Of a stretch of DNA of 64,000 nucleotides, positions 1 through 13,300 are shown piece by piece. The DNA is from Karstenula rhodostoma CBS 690.94 (Eukaryota; Ascomycota; Dothideomycetes; Pleosporales; Didymosphaeriaceae): contig MU001507.1 of assembly GCA_010093485.1 (NCBI GenBank), positions 73,620 through 137,619 of the forward strand. The letters run 5' to 3'. Under the pieces are notes generated by a model, which was not told where the DNA came from, did not search any database, and saw only the letters and a list, made by a program, of their open reading frames with translations. Position 1 is the first letter of the stretch. Each line of letters starts with the position of its first letter. The translations under genes were made by a program, and so were the position numbers.

Positions 1-3000
1 CCCCTTAATTAAGGATAATTACCTTATTTAACTAGTTATTCTAGAGGAATTATACTAACTAGTTACTTTAGATAACCTTAAAGATTATAAGTAGGAGCTT
101 AAATTATATAAAAAGGATAAGGAAAGCTATATTTTAAGGATTATAGAATATTATACTATAGTCTTTAACTAGTAGATATACTATTCTAAGCTATAAAATC
201 TCTAGAACTAGGTTTATACTACTATCTCCTAAGATCTCCTTACTCTAGTAATAATTAATATAGTTAAAGATAATAAATCTACCTTATAATATCTACTTTA
301 TATACTAAAGAATAATCTAGTATCTACTAAAGGAGTAACTAAAAACCTTATTTAAGTATAGTATTATACTTATTTTAATAAAGTAAAGAGTAGATAGTAG
401 AATCTAGAAATTTAATTTAAAAAATAGTAGCTCCTTTACTATAAAGTAATTATATACTTAGTTAAAGAAACTAAAGGAGCGCTTATAATCTATAATTTCC
501 TTAAAGCTTTAGGTAAGAAGATTGCCCCTAAGTAGTCCTACTTAATTAAGTAATAAATCCTACTTAATAAGACGCTTAGAAGGCCTATAATAATACTTTT
601 TAAAATTAGAAAGATATTTTTAGTATTAATCTAGGAATAATTACTCTATCCTAATTATAAAAGGACTAGTATCTATATAATATTTAGTAGTTAGACTACT
701 AAGTCTAGTAGAGAATTATCTAATAATATATAGAATAATAATTATTTTAACTACCCTTATAAAAATACCTAATATAAATAGTAACTAATTAAATATTAAT
801 ACTTATAGATAGCTATTACTAGTACTTTAATTAATAGATTCTAAGTATTTAATCTTTCTAATAAAGAGTAAAATAAGATTTTAAGCTATTTAAAACTCCT
901 ATAATAGTTAAAGCTATAAACTAAAATTAATAGTGCTAATTAGAAAATAAGTAATAAGAAGTAGTTTACTATTAACTACTCTAGTAGTATTATAGTAGCT
1001 CTTATTAATCTAATTAATCTTCTAAGTAAAGTTTCTAAGAATAGAATCTATAATATAATATAAAATCCTTATCTATTTTCTAGAAGTATAATTCTAGATA
1101 GTATAGTTACTATTTATTTTATTAATAATTAGAACCTTCTAGTTACTAGTTCTTTTAAGAAAGTAACTATAGAAGATTAAGTTAAAGTAAAAACTTAAGC
1201 TCTACCTATCTTAGGAATAGGAAATTACCTAATTAAGAATATTTTTTATAGTAAGAATAGGAAATAATTAGAGAATCTACTACTTAAAGATATAAAAGTA
1301 GTTAAGAACTTTTATATAAATATTATTTTAAAAGCTTAACTTAAAAAAATTAGTATTTAGTATCTTAGCTTAGATAATACCTTAAGGATTAGAATAATTA
1401 AATAAAGTGTTATAATAGTAGACCTATAATATAAGTATAACCTTACTTTTCTTAAATATAAGCCTATATACTCTTATCCTACTATTATAAATATAATTTA
1501 ATTATCTAGGCTATCGAGAGAGAATATCTCCTACTTAGATAATAAAAAACTATAGTATAAGTAATTAGAATACCTTAAAAAAAAGGCTTTATAAGCTCTA
1601 GTTTCTAGTATATATAGTATATTAATTAAAGGAATATAATAATAAGAATATAAGTATTATATAGTTATATATATAAGTAAGGTAATCTTATAATAACTAT
1701 ATAAGTATTTACTATATCTATTCTACTATATTATATAGGACCTATTTAATATAGAATAAGAATAAATACTTAAATTCTAGATTCTTATAATAAAGAAAGA
1801 ATTTAGTAGGAAGTTCTATAATTTTAATCTATAAGGGAAGATACTTTTAGAAATTCTATAATTAATAAAACACCTATTAACCTTTATAAAAAATAAGTAC
1901 TAGCTCTAAATTATATAAATCTAGTAAGATAATAATATAATAATACTTTTATAGTAAGGGATATCGCGATATAAGGAATAGGTAATTAAAAAAGAAATTA
2001 TAATTAACCCTTTACTACTTTATATATATAAAACTAATAGTTTAGTAGAGCGAGCTAAAAAAGAGCTAATTAAATAAATAATAAAAATAAGGTCTAGCGC
2101 GAATCTACTAATAAAGCTATAGCTAGAGATTATAAATATAGTAGTCTAGCTATATAATATAAGTCTAAGCGCGGTATATAATTTCTAATTACTAAATAAA
2201 ATATTAGATAGCTAGTTCTAATAGTACTTTTAGTACTATAAGCCTATAATTATATAATATATAATAGTAGATCTCTACCTAGACTAAAGTAGGATTTATA
2301 CCTATAAATACTAAGTATATCCTCTAATAAAGGATCGCGAAGCTAGGTATAATAGAAGGGGATTTAAAACGAATCTAAGAGCTTATATTAGATATTTAGT
2401 AGGTTATTAAGTTTCTAATATCTATAGAATATAGGTTCCTATACTTAATTAAGTAATTATAACTAGGAATATTATATTTAATAAGATAATCTTCTACTAG
2501 GGAGTATATAAAGTTAAACTTCTAAAGATAAAAGCTCTAAGAATTATAAAAAGTATTTATAAGGATAAGATTAATAATCTAGAAGATATATTTAATATAA
2601 TTAATCTTACTTCTAGCTTAAATAAGTACGCGAGTATTATAAGAATTAAGGATACTAAGTAACTACTTAGGGGTAAAGAATTAGAGTAGATAGATTCTAA
2701 GGATAGCTAGCTAAGGAATTAAAAAATAATAATACTAACTACTATATAAGCTATAGGTATAGTTAGCTAGTAGCTAGGAATTTATATAGGCTAAAATTCG
2801 AGTATAGGACTTATAACTCTAGATATAATACTATAGCTAGATATTATAGAGACTAATTAATATAATTATAAGAATACTAGAAGCTACTAGAATTAGAATT
2901 TAACTAAAAGAGCTAGTAAACTAGAGCCTTAGAATAATACTTCTCTAGAGTAGGAGTTTTAAAATCTTACTACTACCTCTTAACTTAGTATAATTAACTC

Positions 3001-4950
3001 TATACTACTAGATAAAATAAAAAATCTACTAGTAAGCTAAAGATAATAGTATATCTTCCCTATAGTAAGTAGGGTAAGTAGATAACTTTAAGAAGAGGTA
3101 TTTAAAATTAACTAACTAATAAGTAGGTATTTACTAGTTTAAAAGTTAAGATAATAAAATATAAATTATAATAATTAGCTAGGGGATAGAATAAATTTTA
3201 GTATATATATACTAATAGTAGATCTATCTTTAAAAAATAGTTTTTAGATTAACTTTATATATATATTTATACTAGGAGTAGATAAAACCTAGGATAAGTA
3301 TAAAGGCTATAAGATATTAAATATAGTAGTTATAGTAGTTATATTTAAAAAACTAAAACTAGTAATATTACTAGCTTATCTATATAGAGACAAGCTATTA
3401 TTAGAACTAATACTCTAGAAATATCTACTTTCCTATCCTCTAGGAAAGCTATTTAAGTAGGCCGCGATTAAAGAGATTACTACCCTATAGTAGAAAGAAA
3501 CTTAAATAAAGCTACCCTAATTATAAGTAATAAAATACCTACTTCTATTAAAATAGGTATTTATATATAAGCTTAATTAAGATAGTTAGTTTAAGAACTA
3601 TAAAGCTTATATTATAATTAAAGGGGACTTTTAATTAAAGGATACCCTATACTTAATCTATACTATTATACTTATAGTAAGGTTATTCTAAGTAGTAATA
3701 ATAATTATTATAGAATTTAATCTTAAGATTAAATAATATAATATTATAGGAGTATTCCTAAATACTATAATTATAATAGATAATCCTATAACCTATAAAT
3801 TTTTAAATAGGTTTAAGACGCTAGAAATATATATAAGATTAAATTAAGCTCTCTATAGTTTAAGAGACTTACTACTTCTCTAGTATAAAGAGTTTTCCTA
3901 CTTACTTAGAGCTAAAGGGTTTAAAGTTTTAAAGGAAGAGCCTTATTTATTCCTTTCTAGAGATTAGAAAATCCTAGTACTATTCTATATAGATAATATA
4001 CTATTTCTATATTATAATAACTATAGAGAGTAAGCTTAAATACTATAGAATAAGGTTATAAATAAATATAAAATTAAAAATAAGAGACTAGTTAAGTAGT
4101 TTTTTAGAGTATAAGTAATTAGAGATTAAAATAATTAGATAATTATACTTATATATAATATATATATTAATAAGATTATAAAAAGATTTAAGCTTTATAA
4201 AGCTAGTAGCTTTCTACCTACTCCTCTTTTAATTAATAAGTTTAAAAAGAGTAAAGGTAAAGTATCACTATAGTAAATTAAAAATTATTAAGAGAAAATT
4301 AGATTAGTATTATATATAGTAATTATACTATAACTAGATATTATATTTACTATATTAAAGCTATCCTTCTTTCTTACTAACCTAAGTATAAAGTATAAAG
4401 TAGTAGTTAATTAAATAATTCTATACCTCTATAGAACGCGCTAGAAAGTAATTTAGTTTAGTAGATATAATAGTTTAGACCTACTTATCTATAGAGATAT
4501 ATCTTTTATAGATAATCTACTAATAAGATAATTATTCTATAGATATATTACTCTACTATTTAGTAGCGCTATTCTATAGAAAATAGCTCACTAAAGTATA
4601 ATTATAACTTTAACTATAGAAGTAGAGCTTCTCGCTCTAGAGTATATTAGTAAAGAAGTAATAGCTTTAAAGTACTTTTTTACTAAACTTATACTAGACT
4701 TAGAATTACTCTAGTAAATCTACTATAATAACTAGTAGATAATTAGACTAGTAATTAGAAAAAATAAAAGGATTACTATATACTTTTACTATATTAATAT
4801 CTAGAATATATAGCTATAATAAAAGTATATAAAGGAATTATTTAAAATTTTATATCTTAAAATAAGTAAAATACCTATAAATAGTTTAATAAAAGTACTA
4901 TTAAAGTAGTAGTTTACTAGATTTATATAGCTACTTAACCTTTAAGATAT
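1..4950 (+). mobile_element. RIP-degraded Ty1/copia retrotransposon (pol relic)
   Basis: Conceptual reading of the + strand, ignoring stops, recovers a copia polyprotein in the expected order. A protease-like LDS...TIYF segment lies near 1090-1130, followed by the GAG-pre-integrase region near 1200-1400. An integrase C-terminal segment resembling the LVGY...YRI pattern is at about 2340-2500. Reverse transcriptase starts near 3500 (VFIYKLN...YKAY) and contains the catalytic block LFYIDNILFLY near 3990-4020, which corresponds to the copia YVDDIL motif with Asp changed to Asn. RNase H (about 4470-4680) and the terminal LTKaL-like segment (to ~4950) follow. Stop codons are everywhere, mostly TAG/TAA explained by CAG/CAA to TAG/TAA. 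The 5' end may lie outside the window. LTRs could not be delimited; a TATAACACTAATA string near 5934 could be an LTR edge. The element is non-autonomous and dead. Confidence 0.85.
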
Positions 4951-6250
4951 AAGTTTTATAATTATAGATATAAAAGAAGTAAAGTAAGTAGAGATTTATT
5001 AGATTTAATTATAAAAAATACTTTTTAACTAGAGAATAAAAGAAAAATAAAGGAAAAATAAAAAAAATTTATCCTACTTAAATATATTAAGTATCTAATT
5101 AAAGAGTTTATAAAGCTAAGTATACTACTATACTTCTAATATATTAGAGTACCTAGTATACCTATATTTAAAGCCACCCTAACTATAAATAGGAAATTCC
5201 TTAATTTTAAAAAACCTACTATAATTATATAGATATTTCTTAGGGTAATTAAAGTTAGGCTACTACTAATCTATACTATAATAACTAATACTTAGGCCTA
5301 CCTTATAGAGCTACTATAAAGTATAATACTTATAAGGAGTAGGTATACTATACTTAGAAGTATATATAGCCTTCTATAAGCCTACCTCCTAGCTATTTAT
5401 AAGGTAGACCTATTAAAAGGTAGGTAAAGTAGGGATAGAAGTAATAAAAGTAGGAATAGAAGTAAAAGAAATAGAAATAAGAGTAGGGATAAAAGTAGGT
5501 AAAAATAGAATAGAAACTTAGTTAGAAGTATAAAAAGTAGACTAAGTAGAAGGGTAACTAGATTAATAAGTTATTTAAGGAGTTATAGTAAATCTTTTAG
5601 TAGTGGCTACTTATTTAGCTTTAAGTCTCTATTTTTATTTAAGTACTTTAGTAGCACGAGCTTTAGTAGCGTTATTAGCTATTTAAAAGGTATAAGTAGA
5701 GTATTAAAAAGTAAAAGGTAAGAATATATTATAAGATAGAATAATAGGGATAAAAAAGAAAAGTTTAAAAGATATAAAAAATATCTTTTTATTCTACCTA
5801 CCTTTACTAGTTTATATTATATAATAATTACTTACTTTATTTATTATTACTTACTATACCTAGTTATAAGGCTACTACTATTTATAAATACTATACTAAG
5901 TACTAGGAGACTTTTACTTTAGCTAATTAGTATTATAACACTAATAATAGTATAATATAAGTAGGAAATTATAGTTTAAGCTATATATTTCTAAAGGGAA
6001 GCTAATCTAAATAATTAAATTCTACTAGTAGATAAATAATAAGTACTATTTACCTAGGGGGTATATTAAGAGTATAAATAATACTTAGTAATATTAGAGT
6101 TTATAGAGCTCTAATTAGCCGCGATAAGGGGTATTTTAATTTAAGTACTAAACTAATTTAGGATAAGTATAGTATATAATTAGCCTTTCTAGTAATCTTT
6201 TCTTATATAGTAATCTAATTAATTCGCTCCCTAAATAAAGGGATATTCGA
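4951..6250. other. RIP-mutated non-coding spacer after the copia relic
   Basis: This stretch has no readable protein motif. It keeps a few CpG sites and isolated CA/TG dinucleotides, so its decay resembles the copia relic rather than the more AT-rich DNA to its right. A loose inverted similarity (AAGCCACCCTAACT near 5170 against AAAGTTAGGCTAC near 5260) and a purine-rich AGTAGG-type low-complexity run around 5390-5520 are the only structures I see. It may contain the 3' LTR of the element on its left, but I could not pair it with a 5' LTR. Confidence 0.5.
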
Positions 6251-6270
6251 GCTCCTTTTTTCTACTATAG

Positions 6271-6610
6271 ATCTTAATATATTTTAATAATTAAAATTAT
6301 TTTTTTTAATTTAAAATTTCTTATTATTAAATTTTTTTACTTTAGAATTTAGGTATTATATAAGATCTTAGTATATTTTAGTAACTAAAATTTTTTTTTT
6401 TAATTTAGAATTTCTTATTATTAAATTTTTTTACTTTAGAGTCTAGGTATTATATAAGATTTTAGTATATTTTAGTAATTAAAATTATTTTTTTTAATTT
6501 AGAATTTTTTATTATTAAATTTTTTTACTTTAGGGTCTAGATATTATATAAAATCTTAGTATATTTTAGTAACTAAAATTTTTTTTTTTAATTTAGGTCT
6601 AGATATTTTT
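6271..6610. repeat. 94-bp tandem repeat, about 3.5 copies
   Basis: Copies begin with ATCTTAGTATATTTTAGTAA or a close variant at 6271, 6365, 6459 and 6553, an exact spacing of 94 bp. Each unit continues with an oligo-T run, AATTTAGAATTTCTTATTA, another oligo-T run, and TAGAGTCTAGGTATTATATA. The last copy is shortened after AATTTAG and runs into GGTCTAGATATT. The copies differ by a few substitutions, mostly C/T or G/A, so they duplicated before or during RIP. No function can be assigned. Confidence 0.85.
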
Positions 6611-7741
6611 TTATTTTAGTAAATATATAGGCTATTATTTTTCTATTTAGGGCCCTAAAATAAAAAGGCCTATATATATAAATTTATACTATTTAATATC
6701 TATATATAATCTTTTTTACTTTTACTAAAATAATTACCCCCTATTAATTTATAATCTAAATACTAATACTATATACTAATTATATTTATATATACTCTAA
6801 ATACTAATACTATTTATATATTAAATACTAATATTATATATTATATTATTATATTATATTTAGAATTAAATAGAAAAATTTATAGAAAAGTTTATTATAA
6901 GTCCTCTAGCTATATCTAGTCTACCTATTAGTTATAAAGATATTTAAATCCTCTATAATATATATTCTAAAATACTTATATATATTAAAGTTATTATTAG
7001 TATTATTATAAAGATAATTACTAAGTTTATTTATTATAAATAGTAGATTACTAGAATATTTAGATAGCTATTTTCTTTTTCTCTTTTTAAGTATATATTT
7101 CTTAAATATCTATATTTACTTCTTATTTAGATTATTTAATTTTAACTATATAAACTAGTTTACTAAATTAGTAAAATATATATTTTTAATTATTTAAACT
7201 ATATTTATTATAATATTTATAATATACTTATTATACTTTTTTTATAATATTATTTATTTAAAACTATCTTCCTTATAATTATAGAGATAAATAAATTTAT
7301 TCTAATTAGTTTTAATATCTATATTATTAAAGAGTAAAGTAATACTATATTTTTTTTTTATAGATAGTACTATTTAGTACTATATCTATATAGATAGGTC
7401 TAGGGGTATTAAAATTATAAATATCCCTAATTAGCTAAACTAAAGTTTAGTAGTATAAAAGACTATTTTTTAATTCTCTATTATATTTCTAAAAATACTA
7501 AATTCTATTTAGTTATTTAAAAGAAATAAATAATATATATTATTAAAAAGGAAAGTCTCTTATACTTTATAAATTATATTAATAATAGTATAAATATTAT
7601 TCTATTATTAGTAATTATAAATCTCTTTTATAAATTAATTAATAAAATATTTATTAGAATTAAATAATTTATAGAAGAGTTAAAATATATTATATATTTA
7701 TATTATAAAATAGTAGGTAAGAAGGTAGTTTAGAAAAAATA

Positions 7742-7743
<2 letters not shown>

Positions 7744-7788
<45 letters not shown>
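7744..7788 (+). repeat. 45-nt poly-A run
   Basis: An uninterrupted run of 45 A follows an AT-rich A/T mix (AATAATAAAA) and ends at TTATAAAG. It could be the poly-A tail of an inserted non-LTR retroelement on the + strand or a simple mononucleotide repeat. No LINE protein motif is readable upstream, so origin stays open. Homopolymer length is also a common assembly error. Confidence 0.8.
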
Positions 7789-7790
<2 letters not shown>

Positions 7791-9104
7791 ATAAAGTAAT
7801 TACTAAATTATAAATAGATATTTTAGTAGGTTTACCTATATAATAATATATAAAATATTACTAAATTATATTATTTAAAGTAAAGATTATAGTAAAGACT
7901 ACTATAATAAATTTTTAATATTATAGTAAAAAAATATAAGTAAATAGTAGAATATATTTATAAATTAAAATTATTTATATTAATTATTATTTTATAGTTC
8001 TAGACTATAATTTTATTTTTATTACTATTACTATTATTTTATAATTTTAAACTATAACTCTATTTTAATTTTTATTTTCTATTTTAATCTCTATTATATT
8101 ATAACTATATAATATTATTTATTATTTCTTTTTTCTATTATTTTTACTAGACTTTTTTAGTACTATAGTTAAATAGTCTATATTTTTTAGACCTTTATAG
8201 GCCTTAACCTATTTTATAACCTAATTATATTCTTATATATTTAGAGGTATAAGATTATTAAAAGATAGATAATATATTAGATATTATTTTATATAATTAA
8301 GTATATTTTATATACTATACTTATTTAAATACTTTTTAATATTTAATATTTATTTATTAGAACTTTATTTTATATTAGCTTTTTAGGTAGTCTTAAATAC
8401 TTTTATATAGGTATTATTAAATATTTAGAAACTATTATATTATATAAGACTAATAGTTAAATAAGAATTTTATAAATTTATTTTAATATTTTTAGTATAC
8501 TTATTAAACTCTATCTAGATTCTAAATAATATATTACTTACTTTTAAAATATAGTTTATAAAATAGATTATACTAGATTTTTTCTTTTTTTTAGGTATAG
8601 ACTTAGTATAGAAAATATTATTTAGATTAAAATTATATTTCTTTATTTAAATTACTTTATATATATTTAATTCTAGTTACTCTAATTTAATAATATTCTT
8701 AGTAAAGTTATTTAGAAAACTAGATATTTTAATAATAGTTCTAGTAGAAATAAAAATTATAAAAGTATATATTATAATAGAAAATAAAACTAGAATAGAT
8801 TATTATTTAAAAAAATACTTATAATTCTTATATTTCTCTTTAATAAACTTTATAGTATATTTACTAAAAATAAAAAAATACTTATAATTAATATTATTAA
8901 GGATTTTATTATATTTAGACCTTTTAATAAAAATATCTAGTATATTTTTATATATCTAAGTAATAATATTCTCTAGAATATTAAAGGTTTTAATAAACTT
9001 CTTAATACTATTTTCCTTAATAGTATAGTTAAAAAAAGTAGATACTAATACTAGTAAAATAAGTAGATTTTTACTAGAAAAGTTAGTAAGGATAGTTATT
9101 ATAT

Positions 9105-9138
9105 AGGGGGTATATAGAAAAGTTTCTAGAATACCCCT
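9105..9138. repeat. Small inverted repeat (hairpin family)
   Basis: The sequence GGGGGTATATAGAAAAG followed directly by TTTCTAGAATACCCC forms a near-palindrome, with GGGGTAT pairing ATACCCC and TAGAAA pairing TTTCTA. Related strings occur near 10,264-10,296 (GAGG...CCTC), 11,151-11,184 (GGTTTATA...TATAAACC), in the 70-bp array at 13,085-13,260, and as a half copy near 20,491-20,512. In a region almost free of G and C these G/C clamps stand out. They may be remnants of one short repeat family. Confidence 0.5.
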
Positions 9139-12100
9139 AAATAAATTAATTTATCTATATTACTAAATATTATATATTCCTTAAATAAAAATATAAAAGA
9201 AGTATATACTTAAATATTAGTTATTTTAATACTAATATCTAAAAGTCTAATTCTTTATATTTTAGTTTAAGGGAAAATTTATAAAAGTACTAATATAACT
9301 ATTATTCTAGAGGTTATAACTAGTACTAAATATTTAAAAAGAATATAAAAAGAATATAAATTTTAGTCTTAATACTATTTTAGAGAAATTAAATCTAGTT
9401 ATACTAGACTATATTATTAGAAGAGTAAACTAAAAATAGTATAAACCTTAATAATTTAAAAATCTTTTAAATAAACTCCTAAATTAGGGGTATAAAAAAT
9501 TATAAAATAATTTTTTTATTATAAACTAGAGTCTAGTCTATAATAAAGGCTATAATTACTTATATTTTTAGTAAGTATTTAAGAAACTTATAGATAAACT
9601 AGATATTATTAAGTTTATTTTAGTTAATATTATTAGGGATAGTATTATAATCTATATTTAGTATTTTTTTAAATAACTATTAAATATAATTACTATATTC
9701 TTTTAAACTACTTTTAGAAAGTATATTATACTCTTTAAAAAGGGGGAACTAGTTATAAAACTAGAATTTATAATCTAGATTATATTTTAGATTAAAATAA
9801 TTATTACTATATTTATATATAAAGTCCTTAGATTACTTCTCTATATTAATTTTAATATATAAATATTTAAAAAAAAGGTAAAATTTAATAATTTAAATAG
9901 TCTTTTAAGTATAGGTATTAACTATAGAAATATTTTAATTACTAAAACTTTTATATATTATAAATATATACTTAAACTAGTATATAAACTAGTTATTATA
10001 AATATACTTATTTAATAATATAAATACTTACTTAATAGTATAATAGTATTTTAGTAAAATAAACTAGCTAATAATATTTTTAAATTTAAAAATAATAATA
10101 CTATTAAAGTTATATTAAAATATAAAATATATTATAATTAGTTATATAAGTTTTTCTTAAGTAATCTATTTATTATAAGTAGGGCTTAGAATATTTATTA
10201 TAAATTCTATCTAGTTATTATATAGAAATCTAAAGTATATACTATATATTATTAATATATATTAGAGGAAAATATAGAAAAGTTTTCTAACCTCCCTATA
10301 GGGGAATTTATTTAGAATTCTCCTTATTAAGTAGGTAGGGGTTATTATAATCTAGATAGAACTCTATAATATAGCTAGTTTTAATTAACTCCTTATAATA
10401 TTTATCTTTCTACTTAGTAAACTTATTAAGGAGGTTTAGATTCTCTAGTAATTTTAAATAGTTTTTAATATTTTTTATATCCCTAGATATAGAATAGTCT
10501 AATAATAAAAATAATCTATATAGATATAACTATAAAATAGTCCTCTATATAAAGTTTTAATTTTATAGAAAATCTTATACCTTATTATAAAATACTAGCC
10601 TAAACTTATAATTAAAAATATAAATATATTTATTTAGGGGTTTAGTTAGTAGGGAATTAGACTATATTTTATAGTTTTAAAAATTAAACTTATTTAGCTT
10701 AAAACTATTTTCTTTAGTAAATAATTTAATATTTTCTTTAATATAGGACTAGAAAGTATAGGGGCTAGTAAACTTAGGTATATAATTATAAAAGGCTATA
10801 AAAATAATATACTAGTTATAAAGATTTTTATAATTTTAAATACTTAAATTTATATTAAAGAAACTAATAACTACTTTAAAACTAAATATAACTAATAACT
10901 TATTAGAGGAGATTATAAAGATAGTAAAGTAAATTAATATTTATATAAATTTAGTTACTATTTAATAGTAAAGTCTAGCTAAAATAAAATAAAAAAAAGG
11001 CCTAGATTTATTTCTAAACTACTTATAATTTAAATTTATAGTAAACTAGATAAGTTATTTTTTATAGATATTAATAAGCTTTAGATTAAAATAGTATTTA
11101 TAATCTAGTATAATCTATAATAAATTAGTAAAATAGAATAAAATATAATTAGGGGGTTTATAAAAAAGTTTCCTATAAACCTACTAGAGATATACTTTAA
11201 ATATAATTACCCCTACTTAAATAGTTTTATCTAAGCTAATTATATTAGTAATAATTCTATTTTTAATAAATATTATTTTATTAATATTAGTTAGTATATT
11301 AGTTACCTATTTTATAGTAATTATTTACTACTATTTAAAAAAAAGTATTATATATAATATTAATTTATATTTTATATTAGTAATATATATAGAGATATAG
11401 ATCTTCTTAAAATATATTAGAATAAATATACTATTATTACTACCTATTTTAAAAATTTCTATATTATAGTTATTAGCTTACGTAATAGAAAGAAATATTA
11501 TATTAGTTATTTTATTCTATTTACTCTTTTATAGTATATTATAATTATTCTCTACTATAATATTTTTAGTATTTTTATAAACTATTTCTACTTTCTCTTT
11601 AGTAATTATTTCTAGTATATAGAATACTAATATATTATTCTCTATTATAGACTAGAAAGTTAATAAAATAATTTTTAAGTACTTTTAATAAAAATTATTA
11701 GTTATATAAATAATTAGATTTTTAGCCTAATTAAAGTTTATAATAATCTTAATATTATATAGATAATATTTTATATATTTCTAAAGTATATTAATAAAGA
11801 CTCTATATAACTAGTATTTAGTAGTATTTATATTTATTATATAAACTATTATTAAATATAAATATATAGACTTCTCTAGTTAGGCCTTAATAACTAGATT
11901 TTATAAAGTATAAGTATTTTATTTTTTAATATTAACTAGAAAAAATATAAAAACTTTTTTATTTAATATCTCTTAAATATATTATAGTTTTATTATACTA
12001 GAAGTAGTATTATTATATATAAATAAATACTCCTCTAGCTTAGAAATTAGGTTACTAACCTTTAATTATTTTATAGCTAAATAAAAAAGTATATTTTAAA

Positions 12101-13084
12101 AACTAATATTATTAGCTATCTTTTATATAGCTTATATATTTATTTTTCTATTTTATATTCTAATAGTACTAAATTATATTTATATAATAAGGGCTTTTAT
12201 ATACCCCTTTTAGATTAATATTACTAGATTTTTAAGGATATATATTTTATTAAGAGGTTAGTTTAGCTATAATACTATTTTATAATTAATTTATAGATAT
12301 ATAAGGGTTATATCTTCTCCCTTAATTTTTACTTAATTAAAGAATAATTATATAGATTAGATAAAAATATACTCTACCTTTTTTATAAAATAAATCTAAT
12401 AGAATACTAGACTCTAAAACTATTATACTTTAAATAAAATAGTAAATAATAGAATTTTATTTATTTTTAAAATATTTTCTTTAACTACTCTATCTAGACT
12501 TAGTAATTATTTACTAAATTTAATATACTATATAATTTCTTTATAGGCTAAAATAATAAGTAGGTTTATAATATATATTTAAATAAAAATATTAAGAAAT
12601 ATAGTAAAAATTTTATTAGTAAAATTTCTAGAACTAGTAATTTATTTTAAAAAAGGTACTAAGTCTAATATATATAGGGTTCTATTTATATAAACTAAGA
12701 TTATTTTTATTTTATTAGTTATTATATTCTTTATATCTTTATTATTACTATAATTAAATATTTTATCTTTAGAGAAAATAATAAATATATTATCTAATAG
12801 TTAATTATTAAAAAGATAGTTAGAAAAATTTTAGAAAGTATTTATATATTTAACTTATACTTTAAAAGTAAAAGTATATAAATTTAGTAATTTAGTATAC
12901 TTCTATTTTATAGTTAAATTAGGTATAATAAAACTAGTTTTACTTAAGTTTAGTTAAAGTAAGAGAGGCTAGTTAGAATTTAAATTATACTAGTTTAGGA
13001 AACTAAATTTATTAATATACTTTTTTAAATCTAGAATATTAAAAAAAAAGATTTCTATATTAAATAATATATTATAGATATATA

Positions 13085-13300
13085 AGGGGTATTTAGAAAA
13101 CTTTTTAATATTTCCCTTTAAACTAGTATAAGAGTATAGTAGTTATAGGTATATAAAAATATATAGAAAACTTTTTAATATTCCCCTTTAAACTAGTATA
13201 AAAGTATAGTAGTTATAGATATATAGAAGTATATAGAAAATTTTTTAATATCCCCCCTATACTAATATAGAAGTATAGTAATAGTAAATATAATAAATAT
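13085..13300. repeat. 70-bp tandem repeat, three copies
   Basis: The core TAGAAAACTTTTTAATA recurs at 13,094, 13,164 and 13,234 (last copy TAGAAAATTTTTTAATA), exactly 70 bp apart. Each core is followed by T(T)CCCC and then ACTAGTATAAGAGTATAGTA or a variant. The first copy is preceded by AAGGGGTAT, so each unit carries the G-stem/C-stem pattern of the dispersed hairpin family seen at 9105 and elsewhere. No coding potential. Confidence 0.8.
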
